Shown piece after piece: positions 8,844-17,205 of a DNA stretch of 64,000 bases (position 1 is the first letter of the stretch; each line of letters opens with the position of its first letter). The notes below the pieces were generated by a model. That model saw nothing but the letters and a program-made list of their open reading frames with translations. It made no database searches and was not told where the DNA came from. The DNA is from Sinorhizobium sp. 6-70 (lineage in GTDB: Bacteria; Pseudomonadota; Alphaproteobacteria; Rhizobiales; Rhizobiaceae): the NCBI RefSeq assembly GCF_030124375.1, contig NZ_JASKLS010000009.1:1-64000 (forward strand), written 5' to 3'. The position numbers were made by a program, and so were the translations under genes.

Positions 8844-9095
8844 ATGGCCGATCAACTGGCAACCGAGATCATCGAAAAGATAAAAGCTCATGCGGAGACC
8901 GACAAAGAAGTTACTATTGACTCCGAGCTCGGGGCTCTTGAAATCCATTCGCTTGAACTGACCGAAATCGTATTCGATCTCGAAGCCGCTTACGGCATCC
9001 AGATCGAGATGGACACTTCAGAGGCTTGGAGCAACCTTAAGAACGTCGGCGACCTCATCGAGGCGACACGCGCCTTGATTGCAGCTAAGGATTAG
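8844..9095 (+). CDS. nodF: NodF, specialised acyl carrier protein
   Basis: An 83-aa acyl carrier protein. It carries the growing, often polyunsaturated fatty acid made with NodE and passed to NodA. The phosphopantetheine serine lies in LEIHSLELTEIV (residues 32-43); general ACPs have DSL here, so HSL is slightly unusual. The C-terminal half YGIQIEMDTSEAWSNLKNVG is NodF-like. I chose ATG 8844, preceded by GGTAGGGG; an upstream in-frame ATG at 8805 adds 13 residues not seen in NodF. nodE follows 8 bases later. Confidence 0.9.
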   Translation: MADQLATEIIEKIKAHAETDKEVTIDSELGALEIHSLELTEIVFDLEAAYGIQIEMDTSEAWSNLKNVGDLIEATRALIAAKD

Positions 9096-9103
9096 CATTC
9101 GTC

Positions 9104-10315
9104 ATGGCTCGTTCCCGGATCGTTATAACCGGCATCGGCGGCATCTGCGGCATGGGCGTCGGCGCGCCCACCATATGGGAGGCGATGCGCGCAGGCCGAT
9201 CGGCGATCGGCGAGATCACCACCGCACCCCTCCATCAGTCGAGAATCCGCACAGGCGCAGAGGTCAAGCAGTTGCCCGAGGTCGAGTTCGACCGCAAGCG
9301 CCTCACCACGATGGACCGCTACAGTCTGCTGGCTGTTCTTGCTGCCGGCGAGGCACTGCGGCAATCCGGGCTCGTGGTGGACAAAGCCAACACGGGTCGT
9401 ATCGGCGCGGTTGTCGGCACCGCCATCTTCGGAGCGGAGACACTGGAAAAGAACTATCGCGGGCTGTTCATCGACGGAAAATCACGCACCGATGTCTTCG
9501 CGGTGCCTCGCGCCATGCCAGGCGCGCCGGCCAGCCAAGTCAGCATGGTCTATGGTCTGCGCGGGCCGGTATTCGGCGTCACCTCGGCCTGCTCGTCGTC
9601 AAACCACGCTTTCATATCAGCGATCGACCAACTAAGGCTCGGCAGGGCTGATGTCATGCTGGCTGGCGGCACCGATGCACCGCTCGCCTGGGGTGTGCTG
9701 AAAGCTTGGGAGGCGCTGCGCGCTGTCGCCCGCGAGACCTGCCGACCGTTCTCGGCCGACCGTAACGGCCTGGTACTGGGCGAAGGTGCGGGCGTGGCGG
9801 TCCTCGAGACCTATGAGCACGCAGTGGCGCGCGGCGCTCCAATGCTCGCCGAACTTGCCGGCACTGGGATGTCCGCAGATGCGTCCGATGTCGTCGCTCC
9901 GACCGTCGAAGGCCCGGTCGCCGCAATAAAGGCCTGCCTTGCCGATGCCGGGCTCCTTCCTGAGGACATTGACTATGTCAACGCGCACGGTACAGGCACC
10001 AAATACAACGACCGGCTCGAGACACAGGCAATCCGCCGCGTCTTTGGCAAGCACGCCGATGGTGTATCGGTGTCCTCGACCAAGTCAATGCATGCCCACT
10101 GCATGGGGGCATCCGGCGCGCTCGAACTGATTGCCTGTGTGATGGCGCTCCGCGACGGGATCATTCCGCCGACTGCGAATTATCGACAGAAGGACCCAGA
10201 CTGCGATCTCGACGTGACCCCCAACATCGCCCGGCAGCGCAAGGTTCGAGCAGCGATCAGCAATGCCTTCGCCTTCGGCGGCACCAACGCCGTGGTGGCG
10301 ATTACGGCAGCCTGA
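9104..10315 (+). CDS. nodE: NodE, beta-ketoacyl synthase of Nod-factor acyl chain
   Basis: A 403-aa condensing enzyme that with NodF determines the length and unsaturation of the Nod-factor acyl group, a host-range trait. The KAS II-type catalytic triad is visible: cysteine in VTSACSSSNHAF (about residue 168), histidine in NAHGTGTKYND (about 305) and histidine in STKSMHAHCMGASGALE (about 340). The C-terminal NAFAFGGTNAVVAIT is the usual ending. A housekeeping FabF is the alternative, but the adjoining nodF and nod box make NodE the likely identity. Confidence 0.93.
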   Translation: MARSRIVITGIGGICGMGVGAPTIWEAMRAGRSAIGEITTAPLHQSRIRTGAEVKQLPEVEFDRKRLTTMDRYSLLAVLAAGEALRQSGLVVDKANTGRIGAVVGTAIFGAETLEKNYRGLFIDGKSRTDVFAVPRAMPGAPASQVSMVYGLRGPVFGVTSACSSSNHAFISAIDQLRLGRADVMLAGGTDAPLAWGVLKAWEALRAVARETCRPFSADRNGLVLGEGAGVAVLETYEHAVARGAPMLAELAGTGMSADASDVVAPTVEGPVAAIKACLADAGLLPEDIDYVNAHGTGTKYNDRLETQAIRRVFGKHADGVSVSSTKSMHAHCMGASGALELIACVMALRDGIIPPTANYRQKDPDCDLDVTPNIARQRKVRAAISNAFAFGGTNAVVAITAA

Positions 10316-10727
10316 CGGCTGAGGCGAAAATCATCGAACTGAAGCCAGAGAACATTCTGCCGCAACATGTGAGCGCCTCGAGAGAGCTATGTTCTGAGCT
10401 CACGCAGGCCCCCGCCTGACAGGAAGAAAGGCACTGCGTTTGTCGCGAGCGCAATCATGACATAGGCCCACGCAACAGGCGCTCTGCGTCCCGGATAACA
10501 GAATTCCCAAAGCTGAAGCACTGCTCGAGCTGCGTCCTGATGAGTGTAATCAGACGCCTGATCAGCCAACAAAACCGAAAGGCGCGGAAATAAATTTGAA
10601 AGTTTCGGGTATAGAAAACTTAATGGATCTCACGCTTTAATTGATCAGAGCTCGGCCAGATGGGACAAGCGGTAACCAACCGCAACAAGCATGCGAAATT
10701 CATGCCTCCAACCATTTTCTGGATTCG
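10316..10727. other. Intergenic stretch after nodE with one unassigned small reading frame
   Basis: No recognised gene. A minus-strand frame at 10387-10572 would encode 61 residues including VAWAYVMIALATNAVPFF, a plausible membrane segment, and could be the tail of a decayed membrane protein. There is no clear ribosome binding site, so I do not call it a gene. The right end runs into the nodB remnant. Confidence 0.4.
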
Positions 10728-10901
10728 GCTGGTCGGCCGCGTACTCGGCGTTTATGAAGAATGTCTCCCGCAGCCGGCGTTCACCAGCAGAGCGAGGATA
10801 TCTGGCCTGCAAAAAATGCCCGTCGTCGAAATAAATGCTGCACCTGTCGGTACGTCAACGCATTCACTGTGCACTTCGAACAAGCAATCGAGGTGCCTCA
10901 T
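10728..10901 (-). pseudogene. nodB' remnant (5' third of nodB, decayed)
   Basis: The forward text GGCTGGTCGGCCGCGTACT matches bases within nodB (about 7089-7107), and similarity continues to the start codon complement at 10899-10901, in the same position relative to the nodA' end as in the intact operon. It covers roughly codons 1-60 of nodB with many substitutions and indels, then stops abruptly. Together with nodA' it is a decayed second nodAB copy. Confidence 0.75.
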
Positions 10902-11440
10902 AGATCGACGGTCCAACTGGTAGAACGATGACATGTGCATCTTCGGTGCGCGTGGGCGGTTTGTCGAGACGCGCGTCTGGCGCGTGACCGCACGCGAGAC
11001 CCCGACAGAACGGCCATTGGACTATGTCGGCCGAACCTCTCAAGATGCCGCTGCAGCGCGTGCCTGACCGTGCCGAAAGCGAGCGGGACGTCAAGCTCCT
11101 GCAGTGTTGGAAGCATGACGCATATTGAGTGACTGATTCCGAGTGTTTCGAGATCCGGACATCCCCAACAAGCCGAGTTCAGCCACCAACAGGTCAACCG
11201 CGCCAACCTCGATGAAACGGCGCAACAGGCCACATGAGCCGCTACACCGCCCGAGTCATAGGCGATTGCGCGAAGCTCAGGCGCTCCACTCCAACTTCGA
11301 CTAGCTTCGAATGGTTTTGCGTTAAACTCCCCGGTCGTCGACCCATATGTCCTTCGAAAGAACTCGGCGAGCTCGATGTGGTCGGAAAGTTGCAAGTCAT
11401 TTCTCACCACAGCTTCCAGCGCACCCCAGAGCACATACAA
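10898..11440 (-). pseudogene. nodA' pseudogene, frameshifted second copy
   Basis: A 180-codon open frame begins like NodA (SDHIELAEFFRRTYGS, then RAIAYDSGGVAAH), loses frame in the middle (unrelated residues CAVSSRLARLTCWWLNSACW), regains NodA similarity at AFGTVRHALQRHLERFGRH and loses it again toward the end, where the NodA C-terminus is replaced by an arginine/serine-rich tail. It is preceded by a well-preserved nod box and leader and followed by nodB', so it is a duplicated nodAB module inactivated by small indels. Confidence 0.85.
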
Positions 11441-11687
11441 TGACCTCTTCCCTCTTCCTATTTCTCGAAGCAGGCTGCGCTATGGAGAGCAACGCTCGAT
11501 TGGTACGAGTCGGACCCGGTCGCGAGCAATTGCGACGCTAGCCAGTCGAGTTCGCAAAGTCCTCGTGGGACCATCTCCCGGAGTTGAGGGCTATCCGACC
11601 ACGTTCAGTGTCTTCCTGCGCCACTCGCAATTTGCCGTCGATGCCCTTGATTTCTATCGATTGATATCCTTCTAATGCAGAATGCCG

Positions 11688-11738
11688 TTAAATCGGTGAA
11701 ATTGATTGTTTGGATGGCGCGCATTCACGCCATAGATA
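11688..11738 (-). promoter_or_regulatory. nod box upstream of the nodA'B' remnant, divergent from nodD1
   Basis: Read on the minus strand this contains GCCATCCAAACAATCAATTT, a good nod box core, pointing left toward nodA' (start about 11440) through a 247-base leader similar to that of nodA. Its right end is 9 bases from the nodD1 start codon, so NodD bound here could also affect nodD1 transcription. It may be a functional box without a functional operon. Confidence 0.85.
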
Positions 11739-11747
11739 GATGAAGAC

Positions 11748-12695
11748 ATGCGGTTCAAGGGCCTTGATCTAAATCTCCTGGTTGCGCTCGACGCTCTGAT
11801 GGCCGAGCGGAACCTCACGGCAGCCGCACGCAGCATCAACCTGAGCCAACCAGCGATGAGCGCTGCCGTCGCCCGATTGCGCACCTATTTCAACGATGAG
11901 CTCTTTACGATGGCTGGCCGCGAACTGATCCCAACACCGCGTGCGGAACAGCTCGCGCCCGCGGTGCGCGAGACTCTGCTGCGCGTTCAGCTTTCGATCA
12001 TTTCCTGGGAGCCGTTTAACCCGGCCCGGTCGGATCGTCGCTTCAGGGTCATCCTTTCCGATTACGTCACACTCGTATTTTTCGAAAAGATCGTCGAGCG
12101 TGCGGCGCAAGAAGCTCCCGGCGTCAGCTTCGAATTTCTGCCTCTCGCCGACGACAATGACGACCTTCTCCGGCGCGGCGACATCGATCTTCTGATTCTG
12201 CCGGACATGTTCATGTCAAACACTCATCCTCAAGCGAAACTGTTCGACGAGGTGCACGTGTGTGTAGGCTGCCGCTCAAACGAGCACCTGTCAGAGCCAC
12301 TTACATTCGACAGATACATGTCGATGGGGCACGTTGCCGTCAAGTTCGGGAATATCCGACAGCCCACCATCGAAGGGTGGTATTTGCGCGAGCACGGTCT
12401 CAAGAGACGTGTCGAGATCGTCGTCCAGGGGTTCAGCATGATTCCGCCCATGCTGGTGGGGAGCAAGCGTATAGGAACCATGCCCCTGCGGCTAGCGCAG
12501 CATTTCGCAAAAACAATTCCGCTGCGGATCGTTGAGCTTCCGCTGCCACTTCCCCCATTCACCGAGGCCGTCCAATGGCCCGCCCTTCACAATAGTGATC
12601 CGGCGAGCCTGTGGATGCGTGAAATGTTAGTACAGGAGGCGTCCCGTATGGGTTTGCCCCAAGCTCACGTGACGTCTCGGGCGTTCCTGGAATAG
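11748..12695 (+). CDS. nodD: NodD1, LysR-type activator of nod genes
   Basis: A 315-aa LysR regulator of standard NodD length. It opens MRFKGLDLNLLVALDALMAE followed by the winged HTH region (RNLTAAARSINLSQPAMSAAVARLRTYF, residues 21-48), and the C-terminal part is the flavonoid-responsive effector domain. With plant flavonoids, NodD binds nod boxes and activates the nod operons. It is transcribed divergently from the nod box at 11.7 kb. A second copy, nodD2, lies at 17.2-18.2 kb; the two N-terminal domains are nearly identical. The numbering 1/2 is mine. Confidence 0.94.
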   Translation: MRFKGLDLNLLVALDALMAERNLTAAARSINLSQPAMSAAVARLRTYFNDELFTMAGRELIPTPRAEQLAPAVRETLLRVQLSIISWEPFNPARSDRRFRVILSDYVTLVFFEKIVERAAQEAPGVSFEFLPLADDNDDLLRRGDIDLLILPDMFMSNTHPQAKLFDEVHVCVGCRSNEHLSEPLTFDRYMSMGHVAVKFGNIRQPTIEGWYLREHGLKRRVEIVVQGFSMIPPMLVGSKRIGTMPLRLAQHFAKTIPLRIVELPLPLPPFTEAVQWPALHNSDPASLWMREMLVQEASRMGLPQAHVTSRAFLE

Positions 12696-12755
12696 ATTCA
12701 AGCCGCGTCTCACCACTGTACTTGGTCGGAGCCTGGAGGTTGGCGGATTTCGCCG

Positions 12756-13784
12756 TTAGCCAACTCGATCCATAATTTCGGATTGAATGGTTGTTGCGGT
12801 GTAGAGCGAAGCCTCTAATGGCAGATTTCCAAATGCGAGTTGACACAGAAGATAGTTGGCGCCTGCCGCTTCCAGCTGACCAAGAAGAGCTTCTCGTACG
12901 GAAGTCGCCGTTCCTGCTACACACAGTTCACTTTCAATCGCTGCGTCGAAGGTCAAGGGCAGGTTTGGTGGTGTCGGGATTTCATTGAGGTCGTAGAGAA
13001 ATTTGAAACTCTTTAGCCATTGTTCGTAAGCAGGCACCGCGAGCGAACGCGCTTCTTTCTCAGTGCGTCCAACCACGACCATGCGGAGCAAACCGAGAAA
13101 CGGCGCTTGATCGTCCACGTCAATGCTGCGTTCTCGATGGGCTCGGTAGGCGTCAGTTATCTTGCGGACTGTCGAGGACGGCCCAACGCACGCGATATTT
13201 GCGCCATTCGCAGCGGCCCAGCTTGCGGACTCGGGTCGGTTGGTGGCGATCCATGTCGGCGGATGCGGACGCTGATGAGGCCTGAGCGTCAACGGAACGC
13301 TGTCCAGCTCAAAATAGTGACCTTGATAGGAAAGCGTTCCGCCTCTCATCGCATCCATAAGTATTTTGCTGGCTTCCGCATAGCGTTCCGGTACCGCGTC
13401 CGCACCAATTCCGAAGTAACCCAATTCGATCGGGAGGGAGCCGCGCCCGAGGCCCAGCTCAAGCCTGCCACCGCTCAATTGGTCCAACATGCAGATCTCT
13501 TCAAACGCGCGTAGCGGATGACAAAGGCTAAGCAGCATTACGAGCGGGCCGACCCGAAGATGGCGGGTACGCTGTGCTACGCTCGACAGGAACAGATTTG
13601 GCGCCGGGCTTCTCCCGTGAGGGGTAAAATGGTGCTCTGCAAGATGATACGCATAGAAACCGAGCCGGTCACACGTCTCAGCTAACGTCAGGCGATCCGC
13701 GTATTGTCGAGCGATATCGCTGCCATCCTCGTCCAGGTGATCGAAGATGCCGACAGCGAGTTTTGAAGAAGAGGCGTTTTTCAT
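12756..13784 (-). CDS. LLM-class (luciferase-like) flavin-dependent monooxygenase
   Basis: A 342-aa bacterial luciferase-like TIM-barrel protein. It has the typical opening KLAVGIFDHLDEDG, the AEHHFTPHG segment, PLVMLLSLCHPLRAFEE and the LSGGRLELGLGRGSLPIE region seen in FMNH2- or F420-dependent oxidoreductases. The substrate cannot be told. A ribosome site GGAGA precedes the ATG at 13784. It lies 256 bases downstream of the HisC-like gene on the same strand and may form a unit with it, under the LacI-type regulator further upstream. It ends 60 bases after nodD1 stops, convergent with it. Confidence 0.85.
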   Translation of the reverse strand: MKNASSSKLAVGIFDHLDEDGSDIARQYADRLTLAETCDRLGFYAYHLAEHHFTPHGRSPAPNLFLSSVAQRTRHLRVGPLVMLLSLCHPLRAFEEICMLDQLSGGRLELGLGRGSLPIELGYFGIGADAVPERYAEASKILMDAMRGGTLSYQGHYFELDSVPLTLRPHQRPHPPTWIATNRPESASWAAANGANIACVGPSSTVRKITDAYRAHRERSIDVDDQAPFLGLLRMVVVGRTEKEARSLAVPAYEQWLKSFKFLYDLNEIPTPPNLPLTFDAAIESELCVAGTATSVREALLGQLEAAGANYLLCQLAFGNLPLEASLYTATTIQSEIMDRVG

Positions 13785-14040
13785 TCAATTATCTCCAACT
13801 CTGGCGCGGAAGCTTCGGCCGCTGCCCAAGCGACCACCGGCATTGATGTCTTTCTGGTTCGAGATCGTCTTATTCCTCAAGTTGATATTGTCCCTCTCAG
13901 TGCGCCGTCGGCAGCGCGGTCTTGAAGCGGCCGCCGTCAACTCGCACCGCTTATACCCGCAGGAGCTTTGCTGAGCGGCTGCAGCGACAAATGACGCCCG
14001 TTCTTCGTTCGCAGCTTTACAAACGAGGATGTGGGCTTGC

Positions 14041-15174
14041 TTAAGTTTGAAGATCAGTGGAAGGGCGACGCGCATCGGAGTCGTTTCGAAGCCAGCCACA
14101 AATATCGCTGACAGCTGCGAGAAATGCGTCCATTTGGGGTTTTGTACCGATGCTCACGCGGATGCAGTTTTCCAGACCATCTTCAGGGAAGACGGCAACG
14201 AGTATCTTTCGCCTTTTCAGGGATGCTTGCCACCAAGTTCCGTCTTGTCCCGAAGGCACTTGGGCCAGCAAAAAATTGGCGTGGGAGGCTGTCACAGAGA
14301 AACCAAGTTGCGACAGGGCGACGCTTACTCTCTGTCTTTCACGTTTGATATGTCTGTGGTTCTCTTCATAGGCGACGCGATGAGAGAGAATGCTGATGCC
14401 AACCGCGTGGCCGATCACGTTCATGTTGAAAACATTCTGAAGATTGCGCAGCCTTCCAATAATCTCGGGATGACCAAAACCGAAACCTACGCGAATGCCG
14501 GCGGCGGCATAGCTTTTCGAGAATGTTCTCAAGACCAGAAGGTTCGTATAGCGATCGAGAAGGCGTAGCGCATTATCCGGTGCAAAGTCGACGTAGGCCT
14601 CGTCGAGGACGATCAACCGGTTCGATTGTGATACAAGGCCCTCAACATCGGCCACCGGAACAAACGTTCCGGTAGGGTTGTTCGGATTGGCTACCAGAAT
14701 GAACTTTGCATCTTTGGCGGGACCGAAAAGCAATTGCTCTGTCGGCAGCGAATAAGCTTCGCTCAACGGGACCTCAAGAAATTGAGCACCCTGCAACGTG
14801 GCTAGTTTGCGGTTAAACGAAAAACCTGGCGAAACCATCGCCACGGCGTCACCCGGACTAAGGAAAGCCTTATAGATGAGCCCTAACAATTCAGACGATC
14901 CGTTACCGGCAATCACCTGATCCCTGTGGAGGCCATAAGCTTTGGCGGCTGCTTCCCTCAAGCTGATGTTATCATCCTGCGGGTAGAGATACTGGCGTTC
15001 TAGCGCCGCAACGGCGCTTTGCATCACGGGTGGCGGTAGCGCAAATGGATTCTCATTCGTGTCAAGCTTGACACAGCGCGCATCAGGCATCGGCCAAGTG
15101 GACGGCAGAGCATTTAACTCACTCGCCTGCTGCGAAAGAGATGAAAGCACGCTCTGCAATTTTGCGTCAGGCAT
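14041..15174 (-). CDS. HisC-like pyridoxal-phosphate aminotransferase
   Basis: A 377-aa class I/II aminotransferase close to histidinol-phosphate aminotransferase. Seen are the PLP-region DTNENPFALPP, VIAGNGSSELLGLIYKAFLS, ANPNNPTGTFVP, DEAYVDFA and the catalytic lysine in RTFSKSYAAAGIRVGFGFG (about residue 220). It may act on histidinol phosphate or on an aromatic amino acid. Since an essential hisC normally lies on the chromosome, a plasmid copy likely has another role (inference). Ribosome site GGAGAAAG precedes the ATG. The upstream 230 bases contain three palindromes. Confidence 0.85.
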   Translation of the reverse strand: MPDAKLQSVLSSLSQQASELNALPSTWPMPDARCVKLDTNENPFALPPPVMQSAVAALERQYLYPQDDNISLREAAAKAYGLHRDQVIAGNGSSELLGLIYKAFLSPGDAVAMVSPGFSFNRKLATLQGAQFLEVPLSEAYSLPTEQLLFGPAKDAKFILVANPNNPTGTFVPVADVEGLVSQSNRLIVLDEAYVDFAPDNALRLLDRYTNLLVLRTFSKSYAAAGIRVGFGFGHPEIIGRLRNLQNVFNMNVIGHAVGISILSHRVAYEENHRHIKRERQRVSVALSQLGFSVTASHANFLLAQVPSGQDGTWWQASLKRRKILVAVFPEDGLENCIRVSIGTKPQMDAFLAAVSDICGWLRNDSDARRPSTDLQT

Positions 15175-15236
15175 TTCTTTCTCCGTTTCAGTCTACCCGT
15201 GCGAAGCACCGCCGGTAGTTGAGTGTTAAGCGGAGC

Positions 15237-15262
15237 GAGTGACGCCTAGCTAGGCGTCACTC
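15237..15262. repeat. Perfect 26-base palindrome upstream of the HisC-like gene
   Basis: GAGTGACGCCTAG is followed immediately by its exact reverse complement CTAGGCGTCACTC. It sits 63 bases before the start codon of the aminotransferase gene. There is no T-run on either side, so a terminator is less likely than a protein-binding site. Confidence 0.85.
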
Positions 15263-15360
15263 TCTGGAGCGCGGCCGAATCTTCTGCATCAGATCGCCGC
15301 GCCGTAGAAGCACGCTCACGAGATCAGATTGAAGGAGGGCGGTCAACCAATCCTCCGAGA

Positions 15361-15401
15361 TAATGATAGGAATATATCATTAATCTATCATGATGATAGA
15401 T
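15361..15401. promoter_or_regulatory. Two adjacent AT-rich inverted repeats, possible LacI-type operators
   Basis: TAATGATA (15361-15368) pairs with TATCATTA (15375-15382); right beside it ATCTATCAT (15383-15391) pairs with ATGATAGAT (15393-15401). Both arms are perfect and share the element ATGATA. They lie between the LacI-type regulator (stop at 15405) and the aminotransferase (start 15174), where an operator for the downstream genes is expected. Their binding by this regulator is an inference. Confidence 0.6.
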
Positions 15402-15404
15402 TCC

Positions 15405-16463
15405 TCAGCGTTCGCGGATCTCCGTCGGATATGAAATATTTTCTGGCAAGTAGATATCGAACGGCAGGTCGATTTGCCCTGAAGGATCTGCCGTTCCGGT
15501 TTCGATTACCCGCGCCATCAACGTCGCCAGCTCGCAGCAAAGCCGCCCTAATGGCGTGGCGATCGCCATCGTGATGACACCATCTGCGAGCGCCGCCCGT
15601 GAATCCGGCGTAATCTCATTGACGATCGCGACAAGATCCCGGCTTTCGCCCCTGTCGCGTAGAGCCGCGATGGCTCCCTCCATGGCGCCACCGAGCACAT
15701 AAAATCCGACGAGCTCAGGTTCATGGTGAATGAGGTCGAGAGTGGCTTCATAGGTGAGCTGCCGTGCATCAGGGCTCACGAGCGTATCGAGCACCTCGAA
15801 GGTCCGCGCGTTCTCACGGAAATACGAACGAAATCCGATTTCCCGAAGCTCCTGCCCCTGGGAACGCTGACTCGCAACAAAGACCACCACTTTGCCCGGC
15901 CGTTTTGCGGCTTTGGCCACCATCCAGGCCGCCGTCCGCCCAACCTTCCGGTTGTTGAGCCCGATATAGCCCGCGCGTGCACCCGCAGCGAAATCGGAAA
16001 GTAGAGAGAAGACCGGGATGCCCTTTACCTTCAAATCTTCGACTGCTTCCGTGATCGCCGGGTGGTCCGGAGCGACCATGGCAATCGCATCGCAGCGTGC
16101 GCCCAAATTATTGAGTAGCACGACCAAGTCGCCGGGCGCATTCGACGTTACGAACTCGATGGAGGAAATGCCATGAAAAGATGGTGCGGCATTCACTGCC
16201 GCCTCGATTTCGCGTGCAAAGGTGGCAAAGAAGGGGTGTGCCGGCTTCTTGAGAATAAAACCCAGCCGATAGTGAGGCAGATTGCGCTGCCTCCTGTACT
16301 CCATGAGGCGAGCGGTAGGATAGCCGAGCGCGCGGGCCGCCTCGTAGACGCGCCGCGCGGTCTCTTCCCGTACCGGATGGCGGGCGTTCAAAACCCGATC
16401 GACCGTCGCAACGCTGACTCTGGATTCGCGTGCGAGATCGCCAATTGTGGGACGCTTGGTCAT
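15405..16463 (-). CDS. LacI-family transcriptional regulator with periplasmic-binding-like domain
   Basis: A 352-aa regulator. The N-terminal HTH reads TIGDLARESRVSVATVDRVL with the hinge-region NARHPVREETARRVYEAARA, followed by a sugar-binding-protein fold (LGFILKKPAHPFFATFAREI onward), as in regulators of sugar or cyclitol use. I start at ATG 16463 because the HTH begins there; a longer frame to 16577 adds 38 residues not part of the family. It is upstream of, and on the same strand as, the aminotransferase and monooxygenase genes, which it probably controls. TTTGAT (16471-16476) and ATCAAA (16485-16490) form an inverted repeat just upstream, a candidate autoregulatory operator. Confidence 0.88.
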   Translation of the reverse strand: MTKRPTIGDLARESRVSVATVDRVLNARHPVREETARRVYEAARALGYPTARLMEYRRQRNLPHYRLGFILKKPAHPFFATFAREIEAAVNAAPSFHGISSIEFVTSNAPGDLVVLLNNLGARCDAIAMVAPDHPAITEAVEDLKVKGIPVFSLLSDFAAGARAGYIGLNNRKVGRTAAWMVAKAAKRPGKVVVFVASQRSQGQELREIGFRSYFRENARTFEVLDTLVSPDARQLTYEATLDLIHHEPELVGFYVLGGAMEGAIAALRDRGESRDLVAIVNEITPDSRAALADGVITMAIATPLGRLCCELATLMARVIETGTADPSGQIDLPFDIYLPENISYPTEIRER

Positions 16464-16649
16464 GGCTCTATTTGATAAATCGTCATCAAAAAAGATGCAA
16501 AGGCATGATGTAATTTGATGGATATCTGTCAACTCATCCACGGCTTTGATGCTGATTTCCGACCGACGGCCGAGCACGAGAAATGGGAGTAAATGAGTAG
16601 AGGAGATTTCAACCCATCATTGTGCATCAACGTTTTCCCTGAAACGTCA

Positions 16650-17130
16650 GTGCATAACTCCACTCGGCGACGCCGGTACAATTGCCTCGTGCAACGGATC
16701 CGCGGCGGCGAAACAGAGCCGCCCGATCGCGGTCCAGCGGCGCAACAAGGTGGTCATCCCGGTAACCTGGCCGCACGCAAGCCTTCGCGAAGATCCATGG
16801 CAATACGGAAATGCATGTGCCGGGCATCATACCCAACGACACTTTCCCGATCGTCGCTGTGCCTGATCAGAATGCATGGGACCGGTGCGGGGCTGGGTTC
16901 AGCCCGATGACAGCTGCCATGTGCTCCGAAGAGCGCGTAGCGCCGCTTCGGCGACAGTCATCCGCTCGGCGAAGAGGAGAAATGCGTGACGATTGTCGGC
17001 CACCCTCGCTGCCATCCTGAATGTCCATGATTGCGCCTGAAGCTGGGTACCAGCTAGGAGGCCGCTCGTCGCAGCCGCGCGCCAATCGTCGCACAGTGCG
17101 TCCGACCAAAAAGCCGCAGCGGCTTTAGGA
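16650..17130 (-). pseudogene. Decayed copy of the DUF2867 gene
   Basis: This stretch follows the DUF2867 gene region at 18983-19640 segment by segment: CAAGGTGGTCAT, GGGCATCATA.CCAACGAC and CGCCAATCGTCGCAC occur in the same order and strand. Indels break the frame, leaving only short fragments. It lies on the other side of nodD2 from the intact copy, so a direct duplication brackets nodD2. The remaining sequence between here and nodD2 (17131-17205) shows nothing. Confidence 0.7.
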
Positions 17131-17205
17131 CAACGACACGTGTAACCGGCAGAGCGTGCGCTTTATGGTCTCCGCACGCGTATCAAGCTGGAGCCATCGC
17201 CATTG

